Positions 1-9,836 are shown, counted from the stretch's first letter. The stretch is 64,000 nt of DNA from JAMXLO01 sp963819855 (GCA_963819855.1 CAWFYC010000021.1:434001-498000); one strand, 5' to 3'. Translations and numbers: made by a program. The notes: generated by a model from the sequence alone, not told the origin.

Positions 1-1083
1 CAGAGCGGCGTAGTACTCATAGAAGGCGCGCCGGTCCGGATCCATCAATGGATTTTCCGCCCAGGCTTCCGGGATCAGCATCATCATCGCATGTGCCAGC
101 GAGTAGCCACCAGCGACCAGGATTTCCAGCGCGTTGTCGATGCAGGCGGTGTCAGATTGGCCGTGCGGAATGAGCGGCCACATCTTGTCGAGGTCTGGTC
201 CGATCAGCTCCGATGCCATCGAACGACGGCGTGCATACATCCAGTTCACATTGCCGCGAACCGTGTTGATCTCGCCGTTATGTGCCAGAAAGCGGTACGG
301 ATGTGCCAGTCGCCAGGACGGGAACGTATTGGTGGAGAAACGCTGATGCACCAGCGCCAGCGCCGACTGGGTCAGCGGATTGCGCAGGTCGAGGTAGAAC
401 GTGCCGACCTGCGGCGCCAGCAGCAGGCCCTTGTAGACCACCGTGCGGGTGGAGAACGACGGCATATAGAGGTCGCTCAGCCCCGGCAGATGCCGCTGGT
501 CCGCCAAACCCCGCACGTTGTTCAGCGTCTGCTTGCGGATGGTCAGGATCTTGCGCTCGAACGCGTCCTGGTCCTTCACCTTCGGGCTGGCAACCACGAT
601 CGCCTGGCGAATCACCGGCATCGTCTCGATCACGCGCCTGCCGAGGCCTGCGGTGTCGGTCGGCACCTCGCGCCAGCCAAGCAGGGTCTGGCCCTCGGCC
701 GCGACGTAATGCTCGAGCAATCGGATCGCGAAGTCGCGCGCGTTGGCGTCCTGCGGCAGGAAGCACATCGCCACCGCGTAACGGCCGGGCGGCGGCAGTG
801 TCAGGTCGTGCTTCTCCGCCCAGTCGCGCAGCAGCCGGTCCGGCATCTGGATCAGGCAGCCGGCGCCGTCGCCCACCAGCGGGTCGGCACCGACCGCGCC
901 GCGATGATCCAGGTTGACCAGGATCTGCAGCCCGCGTTGGATGATGTCGTGCGACTTTCGGCCCTTGATGTTGACGACGAAGCCCACGCCGCACGAGTCG
1001 TGCTCGTTGCGCGGATCGTACAGTCCTGGTCCCGCCGGGGATCCCATCATGGTGCCTTCGATCGCCTCCGTTTTCGCGGACAT
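1..1083 (-). CDS. gltB: Glutamate synthase large subunit, N-terminal part (truncated by window edge)
   Basis: The first 361 codons of the large subunit of NADPH-dependent glutamate synthase, which uses glutamine nitrogen to turn 2-oxoglutarate into glutamate in the cytoplasm. The reading frame is open from an ATG at 1083 to the left edge. The start of the class II glutamine amidotransferase domain is plain: LYDPRNEHDSCGVGF, with the Cys near residue 31 expected to become the N-terminal nucleophile after removal of a short propeptide, followed by LVNLDHRGAVGADP and GDGAGCLIQMP. The last codons in the window read NPLMDPDRRAFYEYYAAL, a typical GltB segment. A second ATG pair lies at residues 12-13, so the exact start is uncertain, but the family is not. 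The synthase and GXGXG domains lie outside the window. Confidence 0.93.
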   Translation of the reverse strand, partial: MSAKTEAIEGTMMGSPAGPGLYDPRNEHDSCGVGFVVNIKGRKSHDIIQRGLQILVNLDHRGAVGADPLVGDGAGCLIQMPDRLLRDWAEKHDLTLPPPGRYAVAMCFLPQDANARDFAIRLLEHYVAAEGQTLLGWREVPTDTAGLGRRVIETMPVIRQAIVVASPKVKDQDAFERKILTIRKQTLNNVRGLADQRHLPGLSDLYMPSFSTRTVVYKGLLLAPQVGTFYLDLRNPLTQSALALVHQRFSTNTFPSWRLAHPYRFLAHNGEINTVRGNVNWMYARRRSMASELIGPDLDKMWPLIPHGQSDTACIDNALEILVAGGYSLAHAMMMLIPEAWAENPLMDPDRRAFYEYYAAL

Positions 1084-1285
1084 GGCTTCGCCGTCCGGTA
1101 GTCTGACGGGTCGCAAACGATGACGTTAGCCTCCGCTTTGCTGCGCTGCAACGACCAAGCTGGCGGCAGCGCTTAGGACCGCTGAACGCCCAGCGGGTCC
1201 GTGCCGTGGCAGCAGGCGATCAAGGTCGCCCGCTCCTGGTTCAGCGCGCCATTGAACCATCGAAGGCGGCAGTGGGCAATCCCGC

Positions 1286-1312
1286 AGGCCGTCGCGGAGA
1301 CCTCGCGGGCCT
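1286..1312 (-). terminator. Hairpin downstream of mucR
   Basis: An imperfect inverted repeat (AGGCC-GT-CGCG, 7-nt loop, CGCG-GGCCT) lies 20 nt past the mucR stop codon. The arms pair except for a two-base bulge. There is no T-run, so it is a terminator-like hairpin at best. Confidence 0.35.
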
Positions 1313-1331
1313 ACGTCCAGCGTGTTGCCGG

Positions 1332-1811
1332 CTAGCCGTTGCGGGCACGCCCGCCGCGCTGCGCCGCCGCCTTCGGACCGCGCCGCTTGGCCGGTGCCCG
1401 GGTCGACGGCGCCGCCCGCTTCCGCCCAAGACCGATCTTCTTTGCCAGCGACGAACGCACCTTGGCGTAGTTTGGCGCCACCATCGGATAGTCCGCCGGC
1501 AGCCCCCAGCGCGTCCGATATTGCGCCGGAGTCAACTTGTACGCCGTCATCAGGTGCCGCTTCAGCATCTTCAGTTGCTTGCCGTCCTCCAGGCAGACGA
1601 TGAAGTCCTGCTTGACCGACTGCTTGACCGGAACTGCGGGCACTGGCTTGGCAGTTTCCACCGGCGCCTGCCCAACATCGCGCAGCGTCTGGTACACCTT
1701 TTCTATCAGGCCAGGCAGCGCTTCGGCCTGAACTGTATTGTGCTCAACGTGCGCGGCGACGATCTGGGCGGTCAGCCTCAGAACAGCTTCCGACGATCCG
1801 GTTTCAGCCAC
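1332..1811 (-). CDS. mucR: MucR/Ros-family zinc-finger transcriptional regulator
   Basis: 159-residue protein of the Ros/MucR family, small alphaproteobacterial DNA-binding proteins controlling exopolysaccharide, motility and cell-cycle genes. The core is recognisable: residues ~70-115 hold VCLEDGKQLKMLKRHL followed by the family hallmark LTPAQYRTRWGLPADYPMVA and NYAKVRSSLAKKIGLG. The usual first zinc Cys is not seen, leaving only one Cys in the finger, as in a subset of the family. The tail is basic (KRAAPSTRAPAKRRGPK), probably for DNA contact. It is divergent from the binding-protein gene at 2044 with a 232-bp A+T-richer spacer. Family members commonly repress themselves; whether this one acts on its neighbour is not shown by the sequence. 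Confidence 0.9.
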   Translation of the reverse strand: MAETGSSEAVLRLTAQIVAAHVEHNTVQAEALPGLIEKVYQTLRDVGQAPVETAKPVPAVPVKQSVKQDFIVCLEDGKQLKMLKRHLMTAYKLTPAQYRTRWGLPADYPMVAPNYAKVRSSLAKKIGLGRKRAAPSTRAPAKRRGPKAAAQRGGRARNG

Positions 1812-2043
1812 AGCTACAGCCTCTGATTGTCTATCGGCGCATTACTACAGGATTATTACCGAATTTGCCAGATGTTCTATCGCGTGGGCTCACCTGATAC
1901 GTCAGTATGGGCAAGTATCGCCCAATGATGCGGACTCTCGGGAAGGGCTCTAATTTGCTAAACTGTCGTAGCACGCGCATTGCTGACAGCGCGGCGATCT
2001 GTATCGATCGCCGGCCATCGCGAATCTACCAAAGGTGAGCTAC
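1812..2043. promoter_or_regulatory. Divergent intergenic region between mucR and the peptide-binding protein gene
   Basis: 232 bp between two divergent genes, visibly richer in A+T (for example 1848-1880) than its surroundings, so it should hold both promoters and perhaps a MucR site. I could not pick convincing -35/-10 pairs. The ribosome binding site AAAGGTGAG lies just before the ATG at 2044. Confidence 0.4.
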
Positions 2044-3561
2044 ATGCGTTACCTGCTGCCGCTCGTCGCAAGCCTCGCCGCCCTGACCTCATTGGCACCG
2101 ATTGTGCGGGCCCAGCCGGGCGAGACGCTTCGGATCGGCATGGGCGACGATCCGGATATCCTCGATCCGACCTTCTCGCGCACCTATGTCGGCACCGTCG
2201 TGATGACCGCGCTGTGCGACAAGCTGTTCGACTTCGATGCGAAGCTGAACATCGTGCCGGTGCTGGCCGCCGGTTACGAATGGACCGACAGCGACACGTT
2301 GCTGATCAGGCTGCGTGCCGGGGTGCAATTCCACAACGGGGAAGCATTCGACGCCGATGCGGTGAAATACTCGCTGGAACGCCACCTCAACGCCAGCGGG
2401 AGCTTCCGCCGCAGCGAGATCGGCGCGATCGACCATGTCGAGGTGATCGATCCGCTCACGGTGCGCGTGGTCATGAAGCAGGCGTTCTCGCCGTTCATCG
2501 CCATCCTGACCGATCGCGCCGGCATGATGCTGCCGCCGAAGGCGGCGGAGGCGGGCGGCAAGGAATTCGGCCTCCACCCGGTGTGCACTGGGCCGTTCCG
2601 CTTCGTCGAGCGCGTGGCGCAGGATCATATCACGCTGGAGCGCTTCCCCGGTTACTGGGACGCGCCGCGTATCCACTATGAGCGCGTAACCTACCGCATC
2701 ATTCCCGACAGCAGCATTCGGCTTGCCAATCTGCAGGCGGGGACACTGGACCTGACGCAGATCGCGTCACTCGACGCGGAGACGGTCAAGCGCGATCCGA
2801 AGCTGGCGCTGGTTTCGGTCCCAAGCCTCGGCTACGGCGCACTGACCATCAACACCGGCAATTTCCCCAAGGCCGACAACCCGCTCGGTCGCGATGCGCG
2901 TGTGCGCCACGCGTTCGAGCTTGCGCTGGATCGCGAAGCGCTGAGCCAGGTGGTCTACGCGGGCACCTTTCAGCCGAACGCGCAGGCGACATCGGCTTTG
3001 AGCCCGCTCTATGTCGAGGAGATCGCGCCGCCGAAGCGCGACGTTGCACAGGCGCGCACGTTGCTGAAGGAGGCTGGCGTCAGCACGCCGGTCCCGGTGC
3101 CGCTGATCGTTTACAACACGCCGCAGGGCGTGCAGGCCGGCGAAGTGATCCAGTCGATGGTGGCCGAGGCTGGATTCGCGGTGCAGGTCAATGCGATGGA
3201 GTTCGGCACGGCGATTGCGACAGTGCAGCGCGGCGATTATGTGGTCGCGCTGGGCGGCTGGTCCGGACTGCTGGACACCGACAGCAACGCGTGGAGCTTC
3301 CTGCACACGGGGGGCGCGCTGAATCGGGCTGGTTACGCGAACCCGAAAGTGGACGAACTGCTGGACCGCGCCCGCACTGTGAGCGACACCAAGGAGCGAC
3401 GCGCGGCGTACGAAGGCGTCTGGCAGCAGGTGAGCAAGGACCTGCCGATCATTTATCTCGGGACGCCGCGCAACATTGCCGGCCTAAGCAGGAAAGTGGC
3501 AGGCTTCACGCTGCTCGCCGATGGACTGCTGCGCCTGCAGGATGTGCGTCCGGCACAATGA
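2044..3561 (+). CDS. ABC transporter solute-binding protein, family 5 (peptide/nickel/opine type)
   Basis: Periplasmic binding protein of the DppA/OppA family. It opens with a signal peptide (MRYLLPLVASLAALTSLAPI, cleavage near VRAQ) followed by the family start ETLRIGMGDDPDILDPTFSR, then VLAAGYEWTDSDTLLIRLRA and the hallmark VQFHNGEAFDADAVKYSLER. Length (505 residues) is normal. A GTG nine bases upstream is in frame, but the ATG at 2044 sits at the right distance from AAAGGTGAG and begins the signal peptide properly. It is followed 23 bp later by a second, paralogous binding protein (3585). The only permeases nearby are convergent (5231-7083), so this may be the binding protein of that system; ligand unknown. 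Confidence 0.92.
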   Translation: MRYLLPLVASLAALTSLAPIVRAQPGETLRIGMGDDPDILDPTFSRTYVGTVVMTALCDKLFDFDAKLNIVPVLAAGYEWTDSDTLLIRLRAGVQFHNGEAFDADAVKYSLERHLNASGSFRRSEIGAIDHVEVIDPLTVRVVMKQAFSPFIAILTDRAGMMLPPKAAEAGGKEFGLHPVCTGPFRFVERVAQDHITLERFPGYWDAPRIHYERVTYRIIPDSSIRLANLQAGTLDLTQIASLDAETVKRDPKLALVSVPSLGYGALTINTGNFPKADNPLGRDARVRHAFELALDREALSQVVYAGTFQPNAQATSALSPLYVEEIAPPKRDVAQARTLLKEAGVSTPVPVPLIVYNTPQGVQAGEVIQSMVAEAGFAVQVNAMEFGTAIATVQRGDYVVALGGWSGLLDTDSNAWSFLHTGGALNRAGYANPKVDELLDRARTVSDTKERRAAYEGVWQQVSKDLPIIYLGTPRNIAGLSRKVAGFTLLADGLLRLQDVRPAQ

Positions 3562-3584
3562 GGCAAACGACAGGAGGAGCCGTC

Positions 3585-5138
3585 ATGCAACGTATCGTCG
3601 CCCTGGCCTGCACCGCATTGCTGGCGTTCGGCACCGCTCGTGCCGAGACTACGCTGGTGGTCAGCATCGCTGCCGATCCGACCGGGCTCGATCCGGAGGC
3701 GGTGCTCAACAACACCTCAGGCTTCGTGATGGCGACGATCTATGACGGCCTGATCCGCTACAAGCCGGGCACGGTTGAGGTGGAGCCCGGGCTGGCGCAG
3801 AGCTGGGATGTCTCGGCCGACGGACTGAGTTTCACGTTCCATCTGCGCCAGGGCGTCAAGTACCAAGACGGCACGCCGTTCAACGCGCAGGCGCTGATCG
3901 CGACGCTGGATCGCCAGCTCAACAAGAACGATCCGAACTACATCGCCAACTCCGGCCCGGTGGAGAACCTGGCCGACTTCACCTATGGCGCCGTCGCCTC
4001 GTATCGCGCGATCGACGACAAAACGGTGGAGTTCAAGATGAAGGAGCCGTCGGCCGCGCTGCTCGCCAGCCTGGCGATGGTGTGGAATGGCGTGGTCAGT
4101 CCGACAGCGGCGGCAAAATACGGCAAGGACTTCCGCAACCATCCGGTCGGCAGCGGGCCGTTCGTCTTCCGCGAATGGCGTCAGCGCGATCAGGTCGTGC
4201 TTGACGCCAATCCCGACTATTGGAAGGGCAAGCCAAAGGTCGATCACCTGGTGTTCAAGGAGTATCCCGATGCGCAGCCCGCGCTGCTGGCGCTGAAGCG
4301 CGGCGAGGTGCAGATCATGGGCGACGTGGCAACCCCGGTGATCGCGTCGATCCGAAGCGATCCGAACCTGGTGCTGCTGACCCAGCCCGGTCTCGCGATC
4401 AGTGGCATGGCAATGCCGAACGAAGTGGCCCCGTTCAGCGACAAGCGGGTGCGGCAGGCGCTGAACTACGCGGTGGACAAGGATGCGATCGACAAGGCGC
4501 TGTACGGCGGACTGGCGAAGCCGATGGTCTCGCCGCTGCCCGAGGCGCAATGGGGTTTTGACAAGACAATGACCGGGTATCCGTATGATCCGGCGAAGGC
4601 CAAGGAACTGCTGGCGGCGGGCGGCGTGCAGCCCGGGCTGAAGGTGGAACTGCTCGCCTATAGTACGCCGCGCGGCTATAATCCAGCGGGGCCGGATCTG
4701 GCGGTGGCGTTGCAGGGCTATTTCCAGAAGGTCGGTATCGAGGCGGATGTGCGCAAGCTCGACATCGGCGCGTTCCTCGCCCAGACGCGGTCGGGGAAGT
4801 ATCCGGGGATGTTCCTCTCCGGGTTCAGCGGCGACAACGGGGACCCTGACAATTTCATGGACTCGCTGTTCAACTCGGAACGGATACCTGTCGGCGATAC
4901 CTCGCACTACAGGAACGAGGCGGTACGGAAACTGATGGTGGAGGCCGCGCGCGTGACGGATCCCGAGAAGCGTCTCGCGCTGTATAAGACGATTCAACGG
5001 CAGATCATGGATGACGCACCGTGGGTGTTCGTGAATTCGGTGTTGCAGGTGCGTGCCGCTCGGAAAGAGGTGAAGGGGTTCGGGCTCAATCCGACGCAGA
5101 TGTTCTTCGATATGGATCAGGTATCGGTGGAGAAGTGA
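3585..5138 (+). CDS. ABC transporter solute-binding protein, family 5 (second copy)
   Basis: Second DppA-like periplasmic binding protein, 517 residues, transcribed with the gene ending at 3561. A strong AGGAGG lies just before ATG 3585; the same frame is open further upstream, but only as antisense-like overlap with the previous gene. The signal peptide is MQRIVALACTALLAFGTARA, and the mature protein begins ETTLVVSIAADPTGLDPEAV. The family motif VKYQDGTPFNAQALIATLDR is present, and the C-terminal half has the usual DKRVRQALNYAVDKDAIDKA. The two tandem proteins are clearly different in sequence, so they probably bind different ligands or are old duplicates. Confidence 0.93.
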   Translation: MQRIVALACTALLAFGTARAETTLVVSIAADPTGLDPEAVLNNTSGFVMATIYDGLIRYKPGTVEVEPGLAQSWDVSADGLSFTFHLRQGVKYQDGTPFNAQALIATLDRQLNKNDPNYIANSGPVENLADFTYGAVASYRAIDDKTVEFKMKEPSAALLASLAMVWNGVVSPTAAAKYGKDFRNHPVGSGPFVFREWRQRDQVVLDANPDYWKGKPKVDHLVFKEYPDAQPALLALKRGEVQIMGDVATPVIASIRSDPNLVLLTQPGLAISGMAMPNEVAPFSDKRVRQALNYAVDKDAIDKALYGGLAKPMVSPLPEAQWGFDKTMTGYPYDPAKAKELLAAGGVQPGLKVELLAYSTPRGYNPAGPDLAVALQGYFQKVGIEADVRKLDIGAFLAQTRSGKYPGMFLSGFSGDNGDPDNFMDSLFNSERIPVGDTSHYRNEAVRKLMVEAARVTDPEKRLALYKTIQRQIMDDAPWVFVNSVLQVRAARKEVKGFGLNPTQMFFDMDQVSVEK

Positions 5139-5146
5139 CGGCTCTG

Positions 5147-5221
5147 CCGTCATGGCCGGCCATCCACGTCTTTCCTGTGCGGCAAAGGCGTGGATGCCGG
5201 GCCCAGGCCCTGGCATGACGG
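5147..5221. repeat. Palindromic intergenic repeat between convergent genes
   Basis: Inverted repeat in the gap between the binding-protein stop (5138) and the permease stop (5231). The outer arms begin CCGTCATGG and end CATGACGG; the inner arms are GGCCATCCACG and CGTGGATGCC. It resembles the GTCATGGCCGG...CCATCCACG type of dispersed palindromic repeat common in alphaproteobacteria (from memory). Its position suggests it also serves as a bidirectional terminator. Confidence 0.65.
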
Positions 5222-5230
5222 AAAGGGGGG

Positions 5231-6082
5231 CTACCGCACCCGCAGCCGCGGATCATACTGATCCCTGAGTGCATCGCCCAGCAGATTGAACCCTACCACC
5301 ACCAGAAAGATCGCCATCCCCGGGAACGTCGCGATCCACCACGCTGTCAGAAAATACCCGTGCCCTTCCGCCAGCAATGCCCCCCAGTCAGGCGACGGCG
5401 GCTGCGCGCCGAGGCCAAGGAACGACAGTCCTGCCGTCTCAACCACCACCGCGCCGGATTGCAGCGTGGCCAGCACCAGCACCGGGGTAAAGCTGTTCGG
5501 CAGCACATGGCGCAACATCACGCGCAGTCGCCCTGCGCCGATCGAGCGCGCCGCCATGACGAAATCGGCCGCCTGCACCGACAGCACCTGGCCACGCATC
5601 AGCCTGGCGTATTGCGGTGTGTAGATGATGCCGATCGCGATCACCGAGTTGGTCAGACTCGGCCCGAGTACCGCCACGATGATCAGCGCCAGCAGCAGAT
5701 AGGGAAACGCCAGCAGCACATCGACCACACGCATGATCAGTGCGTCCACCCGTCCGCCGATATAGCCCGCCACCAGCCCGAGCGTGCCGCCCAGCAGCAG
5801 CGCCAGGCCGTCCGCCATCACGATCGCCAGCAGTGCCGTGCGGGTGCCGTAGAGGATCCGGCTCAGCGTGTCGCGGCCGTACTGATCGGCGCCGAACCAG
5901 TGCAGTGCGGACGGCGGCGACAATGCACTCGACAAGTCCTGCTCGTACGGGTCAAACGGCGACACCAGTGGCGCGAACACGGTCAGCGCCAGGAACACCA
6001 CCGCGATCGCCAGACCAAACCGCGCACCCGTGCCATGCAACGCGCGGCGGACCACGCCTGGCGATGCGATGGTGGCGCTCAC
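5231..6082 (-). CDS. Dipeptide/oligopeptide-type ABC transporter permease (DppC-like)
   Basis: 283-residue inner-membrane permease. The N-terminus has one transmembrane helix (residues ~22-40) followed by the OppC-type segment PFDPYEQDLSSALSPPS and HWFGADQYGRDTLSRILYGT. Four or five further helices follow, with the EAA loop RSIGAGRLRVMLRHVLPN. It starts with GTG overlapping the stop of the DppB-like gene by 4 bp, so the two are translationally coupled and should form a heterodimer. No DppD/DppF ATPases are present in this window; the system must borrow them or they lie elsewhere. Confidence 0.93.
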   Translation of the reverse strand: MSATIASPGVVRRALHGTGARFGLAIAVVFLALTVFAPLVSPFDPYEQDLSSALSPPSALHWFGADQYGRDTLSRILYGTRTALLAIVMADGLALLLGGTLGLVAGYIGGRVDALIMRVVDVLLAFPYLLLALIIVAVLGPSLTNSVIAIGIIYTPQYARLMRGQVLSVQAADFVMAARSIGAGRLRVMLRHVLPNSFTPVLVLATLQSGAVVVETAGLSFLGLGAQPPSPDWGALLAEGHGYFLTAWWIATFPGMAIFLVVVGFNLLGDALRDQYDPRLRVR

Positions 6083-7083
6083 GACCGGCTGATCCGCGGA
6101 TCCAGTGCGGCGTACAGGACATCGACCGCCAGGTTCACCAGCACAAACACGACCGCGATGAACAACGCGCCCGCCTGCACCACCGAATAGTCGCGCGACA
6201 GAATCGAATCGACCATCAATCGCCCGAGCCCCGGCAATGAATAGATGGTCTCGGTCAGTACCGCGCCCGACAGCAGGAGTCCAAGCTGCAGGCCGATCAC
6301 CGTCACGATCGGGATCGCCGCGTTACGGAGGATATGGCGCAGGATGACGCGCGAATCGGTCACGCCCTTGGCGCGCGCGGTGCGCACATGATCCGCCGTC
6401 GCCGCAGACAGCACCTCCGCGCGCGTGATGCGTGCAATCAATGCCAGCGGCACGCTCGCCAGCGTCACGGCAGGCAGCAGCATGTGCCGCAGACTCGCGC
6501 CGATCATCGTCGGATTGCCCGACAACAGGCTGTCGATCACGCTCATGCCGGTGACGCGTGGCGGGTCGAGACCAACGGGCATTAGCCCGCCGACCGGCAA
6601 CCAGCCCAGACCGGCGGCGAACAGCACCAGCAGCATCAGGCCCAGCCAGAAGATCGGCATCGACACGCCGAACAGGGTGAGCGTCATCACCACCGTATCG
6701 AAGCGCGAGCCCTGCCGCACCGCCGCCAGCACGCCGACCGGCACGCCGCAGAAACTCGCCAGCAGCAGCGACGCCAGCGCAAGCTGCAACGTCACCGGAA
6801 ACGCGGTCATTACGTCACCCAGCGCCGGCCGGTTGCTCTGAATGGAGCTACCGAGGTCGCCACGCAATGCGTCGACCATGAAGCGGCCGTACTGCACCCA
6901 GACTGGCTGATCCAGCCCGAGCTGTTCGCGCAACCGTTGCAACTGTTCGTTGGTCGCGTGATCGCCGAGCAGCAGTTGCGCGACGTCGCCCGGAAGTAGA
7001 TGCATGGTGACGAACACCACGATGCTGACGCCGATCAGCACGAACAGAAGCTGGATCAGGCGGGCAGCGACGTACGGGGCCAC
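6079..7083 (-). CDS. Dipeptide/oligopeptide-type ABC transporter permease (DppB-like)
   Basis: 334-residue permease with the standard N-terminal helix and the DppB motif STGVVFVTMHLLPGD-like (here VVFVTMHLLPGDVAQLLLG), then LGLDQPVWVQYGRFMVDALR and GDLGSSIQSNRP. The EAA loop ARAKGVTDSRVILRHILRN lies near residue 240. Translation starts with GTG at 7083, directly abutting the TGA of the histidine-kinase reading frame (7084), so kinase and permeases are probably one transcript. It pairs with the DppC-like protein. Confidence 0.93.
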   Translation of the reverse strand: MAPYVAARLIQLLFVLIGVSIVVFVTMHLLPGDVAQLLLGDHATNEQLQRLREQLGLDQPVWVQYGRFMVDALRGDLGSSIQSNRPALGDVMTAFPVTLQLALASLLLASFCGVPVGVLAAVRQGSRFDTVVMTLTLFGVSMPIFWLGLMLLVLFAAGLGWLPVGGLMPVGLDPPRVTGMSVIDSLLSGNPTMIGASLRHMLLPAVTLASVPLALIARITRAEVLSAATADHVRTARAKGVTDSRVILRHILRNAAIPIVTVIGLQLGLLLSGAVLTETIYSLPGLGRLMVDSILSRDYSVVQAGALFIAVVFVLVNLAVDVLYAALDPRISRS

Positions 7084-9685
7084 TCACACCGTCTGCGATG
7101 TGCTGTGCCGGATCGAGCCGGTTTGCTGGGTGAGACCAAGCGCCGCACGCAGCGTATCGGCCAATGTGCGGCCGAGGAACGGCTTCATAAGCACCCAGCG
7201 CTCGCCGCCGATCCATTCGGCATCACCACCGGTAAAGAACACCACCGGTATCGACGGCCGGCGCGCGCGAACTTCGCGTGCCAGTTCGGCACCGTTCATG
7301 CCGGGCATGGCGAAATCAACCAGCAGAAGATGGAACTCGACACCGCCGTCCATCAGGCGCAGCGCTGCCTCGCCACTGTCGGCCACAATTGCGGTAAAGC
7401 CGTTGGCCACCAGCATGGCGGAGATCGTGTCGCGGCATTCCGCTTCGTCATCGACCACAAGTATCGTACGGTTCGCTGCCGCGTCGAGCCGTGGCTCTGC
7501 GCCGACCGCGCGCGCCAGGTCGGAGGCGTCGTCAGCATCGGTATCCTCGGCGGCGCGCGGTAACAGTAGGCTGACGGTGGTGCCCTTGCCGACCACACTG
7601 TCGATTTGCACTCCGCCCCCGGACTGGCTGGCGAGGCCATAGACCTGGCTGAGCCCAAGCCCGGAACCTTGGCCGGGCGGCTTGGTGGTAAAGAACGGCT
7701 CGAATGCGTTGCGCTGGACCTCCTCGCTCATGCCGGTGCCGGTGTCGCTCACCGCCACGGCGACGTAGTCGCCCGCCGGCAGATCGATCGCCGTCCTGGT
7801 GCGTGCCAGTGTGGTGTTCGCGGTCGCGATGGTCAGCGTGCCGCCCTCCGGCATCGCATCGCGCGCGTTGATCGCCAGGTTCAGGATCACGTGCTCGATC
7901 TGCACCGGATCGATCAGAGCCGGCCAGAGGCTCTCATCAAGCCTGGTCTCGACCCGGGTCGCGCGCCCGAGCGTGGCACGCAGCAGATCACCCATGCCGC
8001 GCACGACCTGGTTCAGATCGACCGGCACCGGCGCCAGTTCCTGCTTGCGCGAGAATGCCAAGAGTTCGGCGTACCAAATCGGCTCCGCGTCCGGCGGTTT
8101 GCAGGATCATGGCGAGCCTGCGCCCATGCGCTGGGTGGTCGGCGAGCAGGCTGTGCAGGATCTCGGCGTTGCCGGTGATTGCCGCCAGCAGGTTGTTGAA
8201 GTCATGCGCAACGCCCGCGGTCAACCGGCCGACCGCCGCCATGGTCTGCGCCTGGCGCAGCCGCTCTTCGGCCTGCCGGCGTGCCGTCACGTCGGTGTAC
8301 AGCGTGACGAAGCCGCCGCCGGGCAGTGGATTGCGCCTGATTTCGAGCTGCCGGCCACTCGGCCGCGGCCGCTCGATGGTTCCCATGCTGCCGCCGGAAC
8401 GCAGCAACGCCATGCGCCGGGCGACTTCGGTCTCGACATCGACCGAACCGAATTCACCGCTGGCCACCTGGCCGCGCAGGATTTCCTCCATTGATAGATC
8501 GACGTGCAGAATCTCTTCCGGCACGCCGGTGAATTCTGGGAAGCGCTGGTTCCATGCCATCAGCCGAAGATCGCCGTCGACCATCATGATGCCGTCGCTC
8601 ATGCCGGTCAGCGTCGCCTCGAGAATCGCCCGTTCGCGCGCGAGCGCCTCGTGTCGGCGCCGGCTGGCATCCTGCGCGCGCAACAACAGCACCGCCAACA
8701 GCACGATCAGCAGAGTGATGCCGCCGGTGAACAGCAGCGCGTTCGTCTCCCACTCTGCCGACGCCCGCATCGCCTCGGCACGATCGATGCCGACCACCAC
8801 CTTCAGGTCGTAGTCCGGAACGGTTGCGAAGGCATACATGCGGTCAACGTCGTCCAGGCCTGACGCGCGATCCCAACTTCCCTCGGCCGATTGACGCATT
8901 GCCGCGAAGAAGGGCGTTTCAGCGATTTTCACCACCGTGGAAGCCTGATCCGGGCCGGCGACCGTCCAGGCTTCGCCGTCGCGAACGCTGACCATGGCGA
9001 TCAGGCCGCGGGTACCGAGATCGACCTCGCGATAAAACCGCGTGATTGAATTGGTGTCGTACGAGGCAGCGATCACGCCGGCAAACCTCCGGTCAGGACG
9101 GTCCAGCCGACGGGCCAGGTTGATCTGCCACAATTTGGTGACCTGGCCCTGGGTCAGCTCGCCCACGTACATCTTGCCGTTGTCCGCCGTCAGCGAGGCC
9201 TGGTAGCGGAAATAATCACGGCTACTGACGTCGGTGCCGATGATCGCCGGACGTGAACTGGACCGAACGATGCCCTGCGCATCGGCGATGAACAGTTGCA
9301 GCGACACGTCGGACAGCACGACCACCTGGGCGGAGCGCGCGCCAATATCAAAATTGTCCGGGTCGCGCTCCCATTCGTATTCCAATATGCGCAGCGTCTG
9401 ATCCAGAGACAGCAGATCGCGGCGCAATTGTTCCTCGAGCGCCAGCGTCTTCGCGAGCACTTCGGCCTGGACACGCGCGCGCGCCTCGGATCGATGGGCG
9501 CGGATGGCGTCGCGCGCGCCGATCCAGGCCAGCGCGACAAGCACCAGCGCAGCAACAATGATAACGGCCTGGCCGAAGCGGCGAACGGCATGGCTCTGCG
9601 AGGGCACCTTGGTGCGCCCGTCGTCCCCGATGTGACGGTGTTGGTCTATGCACCCCTCCTTTCGGTAGCGGCATGCCCCGGCCAC
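7084..9685 (-). pseudogene. Hybrid sensor histidine kinase split by a +1 frameshift
   Basis: Two overlapping frames together encode one hybrid kinase. The upstream part (9685-~8066) has a transmembrane helix, an extracellular Cache-like sensor (for example FIADAQGIVRSSSRPAIIGT, SSRDYFRYQ), a second helix (VLLAVLLLRA), a PAS domain (ILEATLTGMSDGIMMVDGD) and the HisKA box RLTAGVAHDFNNLLAAITGN. The frame then breaks just after RGADLVRR; the other frame resumes at once with LLAFSRKQELAPVPVDLNQ, the ATPase domain (NLAINARDAMPEG, GTGLGL-type GQGSGLGLSQVYG) and a receiver domain (TILVVDDEAECRD, LLLVDFAMPGMNG). One extra T in the plus strand TT at 8065-8066 restores continuity if removed. The true start is unclear: GTG 9607 (KVPSQSH) is an alternative to ATG 9685. 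Either a recent inactivation, a sequencing error or recoding. Confidence 0.85.
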
Positions 9686-9836
9686 ACCGCTATCGTCCGC
9701 TCCAGACTTATCCCAATTTCGCGTGAGGCAGGGAAAAAAAGCGCGACTGGCTGCAAGGTCCGCTCGAACCGCGGAACTATCGCCGGCTCGCGCCGATCAT
9801 GCTACGTCGGCGGACCAGCATTGCCGGAGCGTTCCA

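Noticed and set aside
7988..8066. Programmed ribosomal frameshifting in the histidine kinase
   Set aside because: No slippery heptamer (X XXY YYZ) or downstream pseudoknot is seen at the GAACTC junction; simple mutation or read error is more likely.
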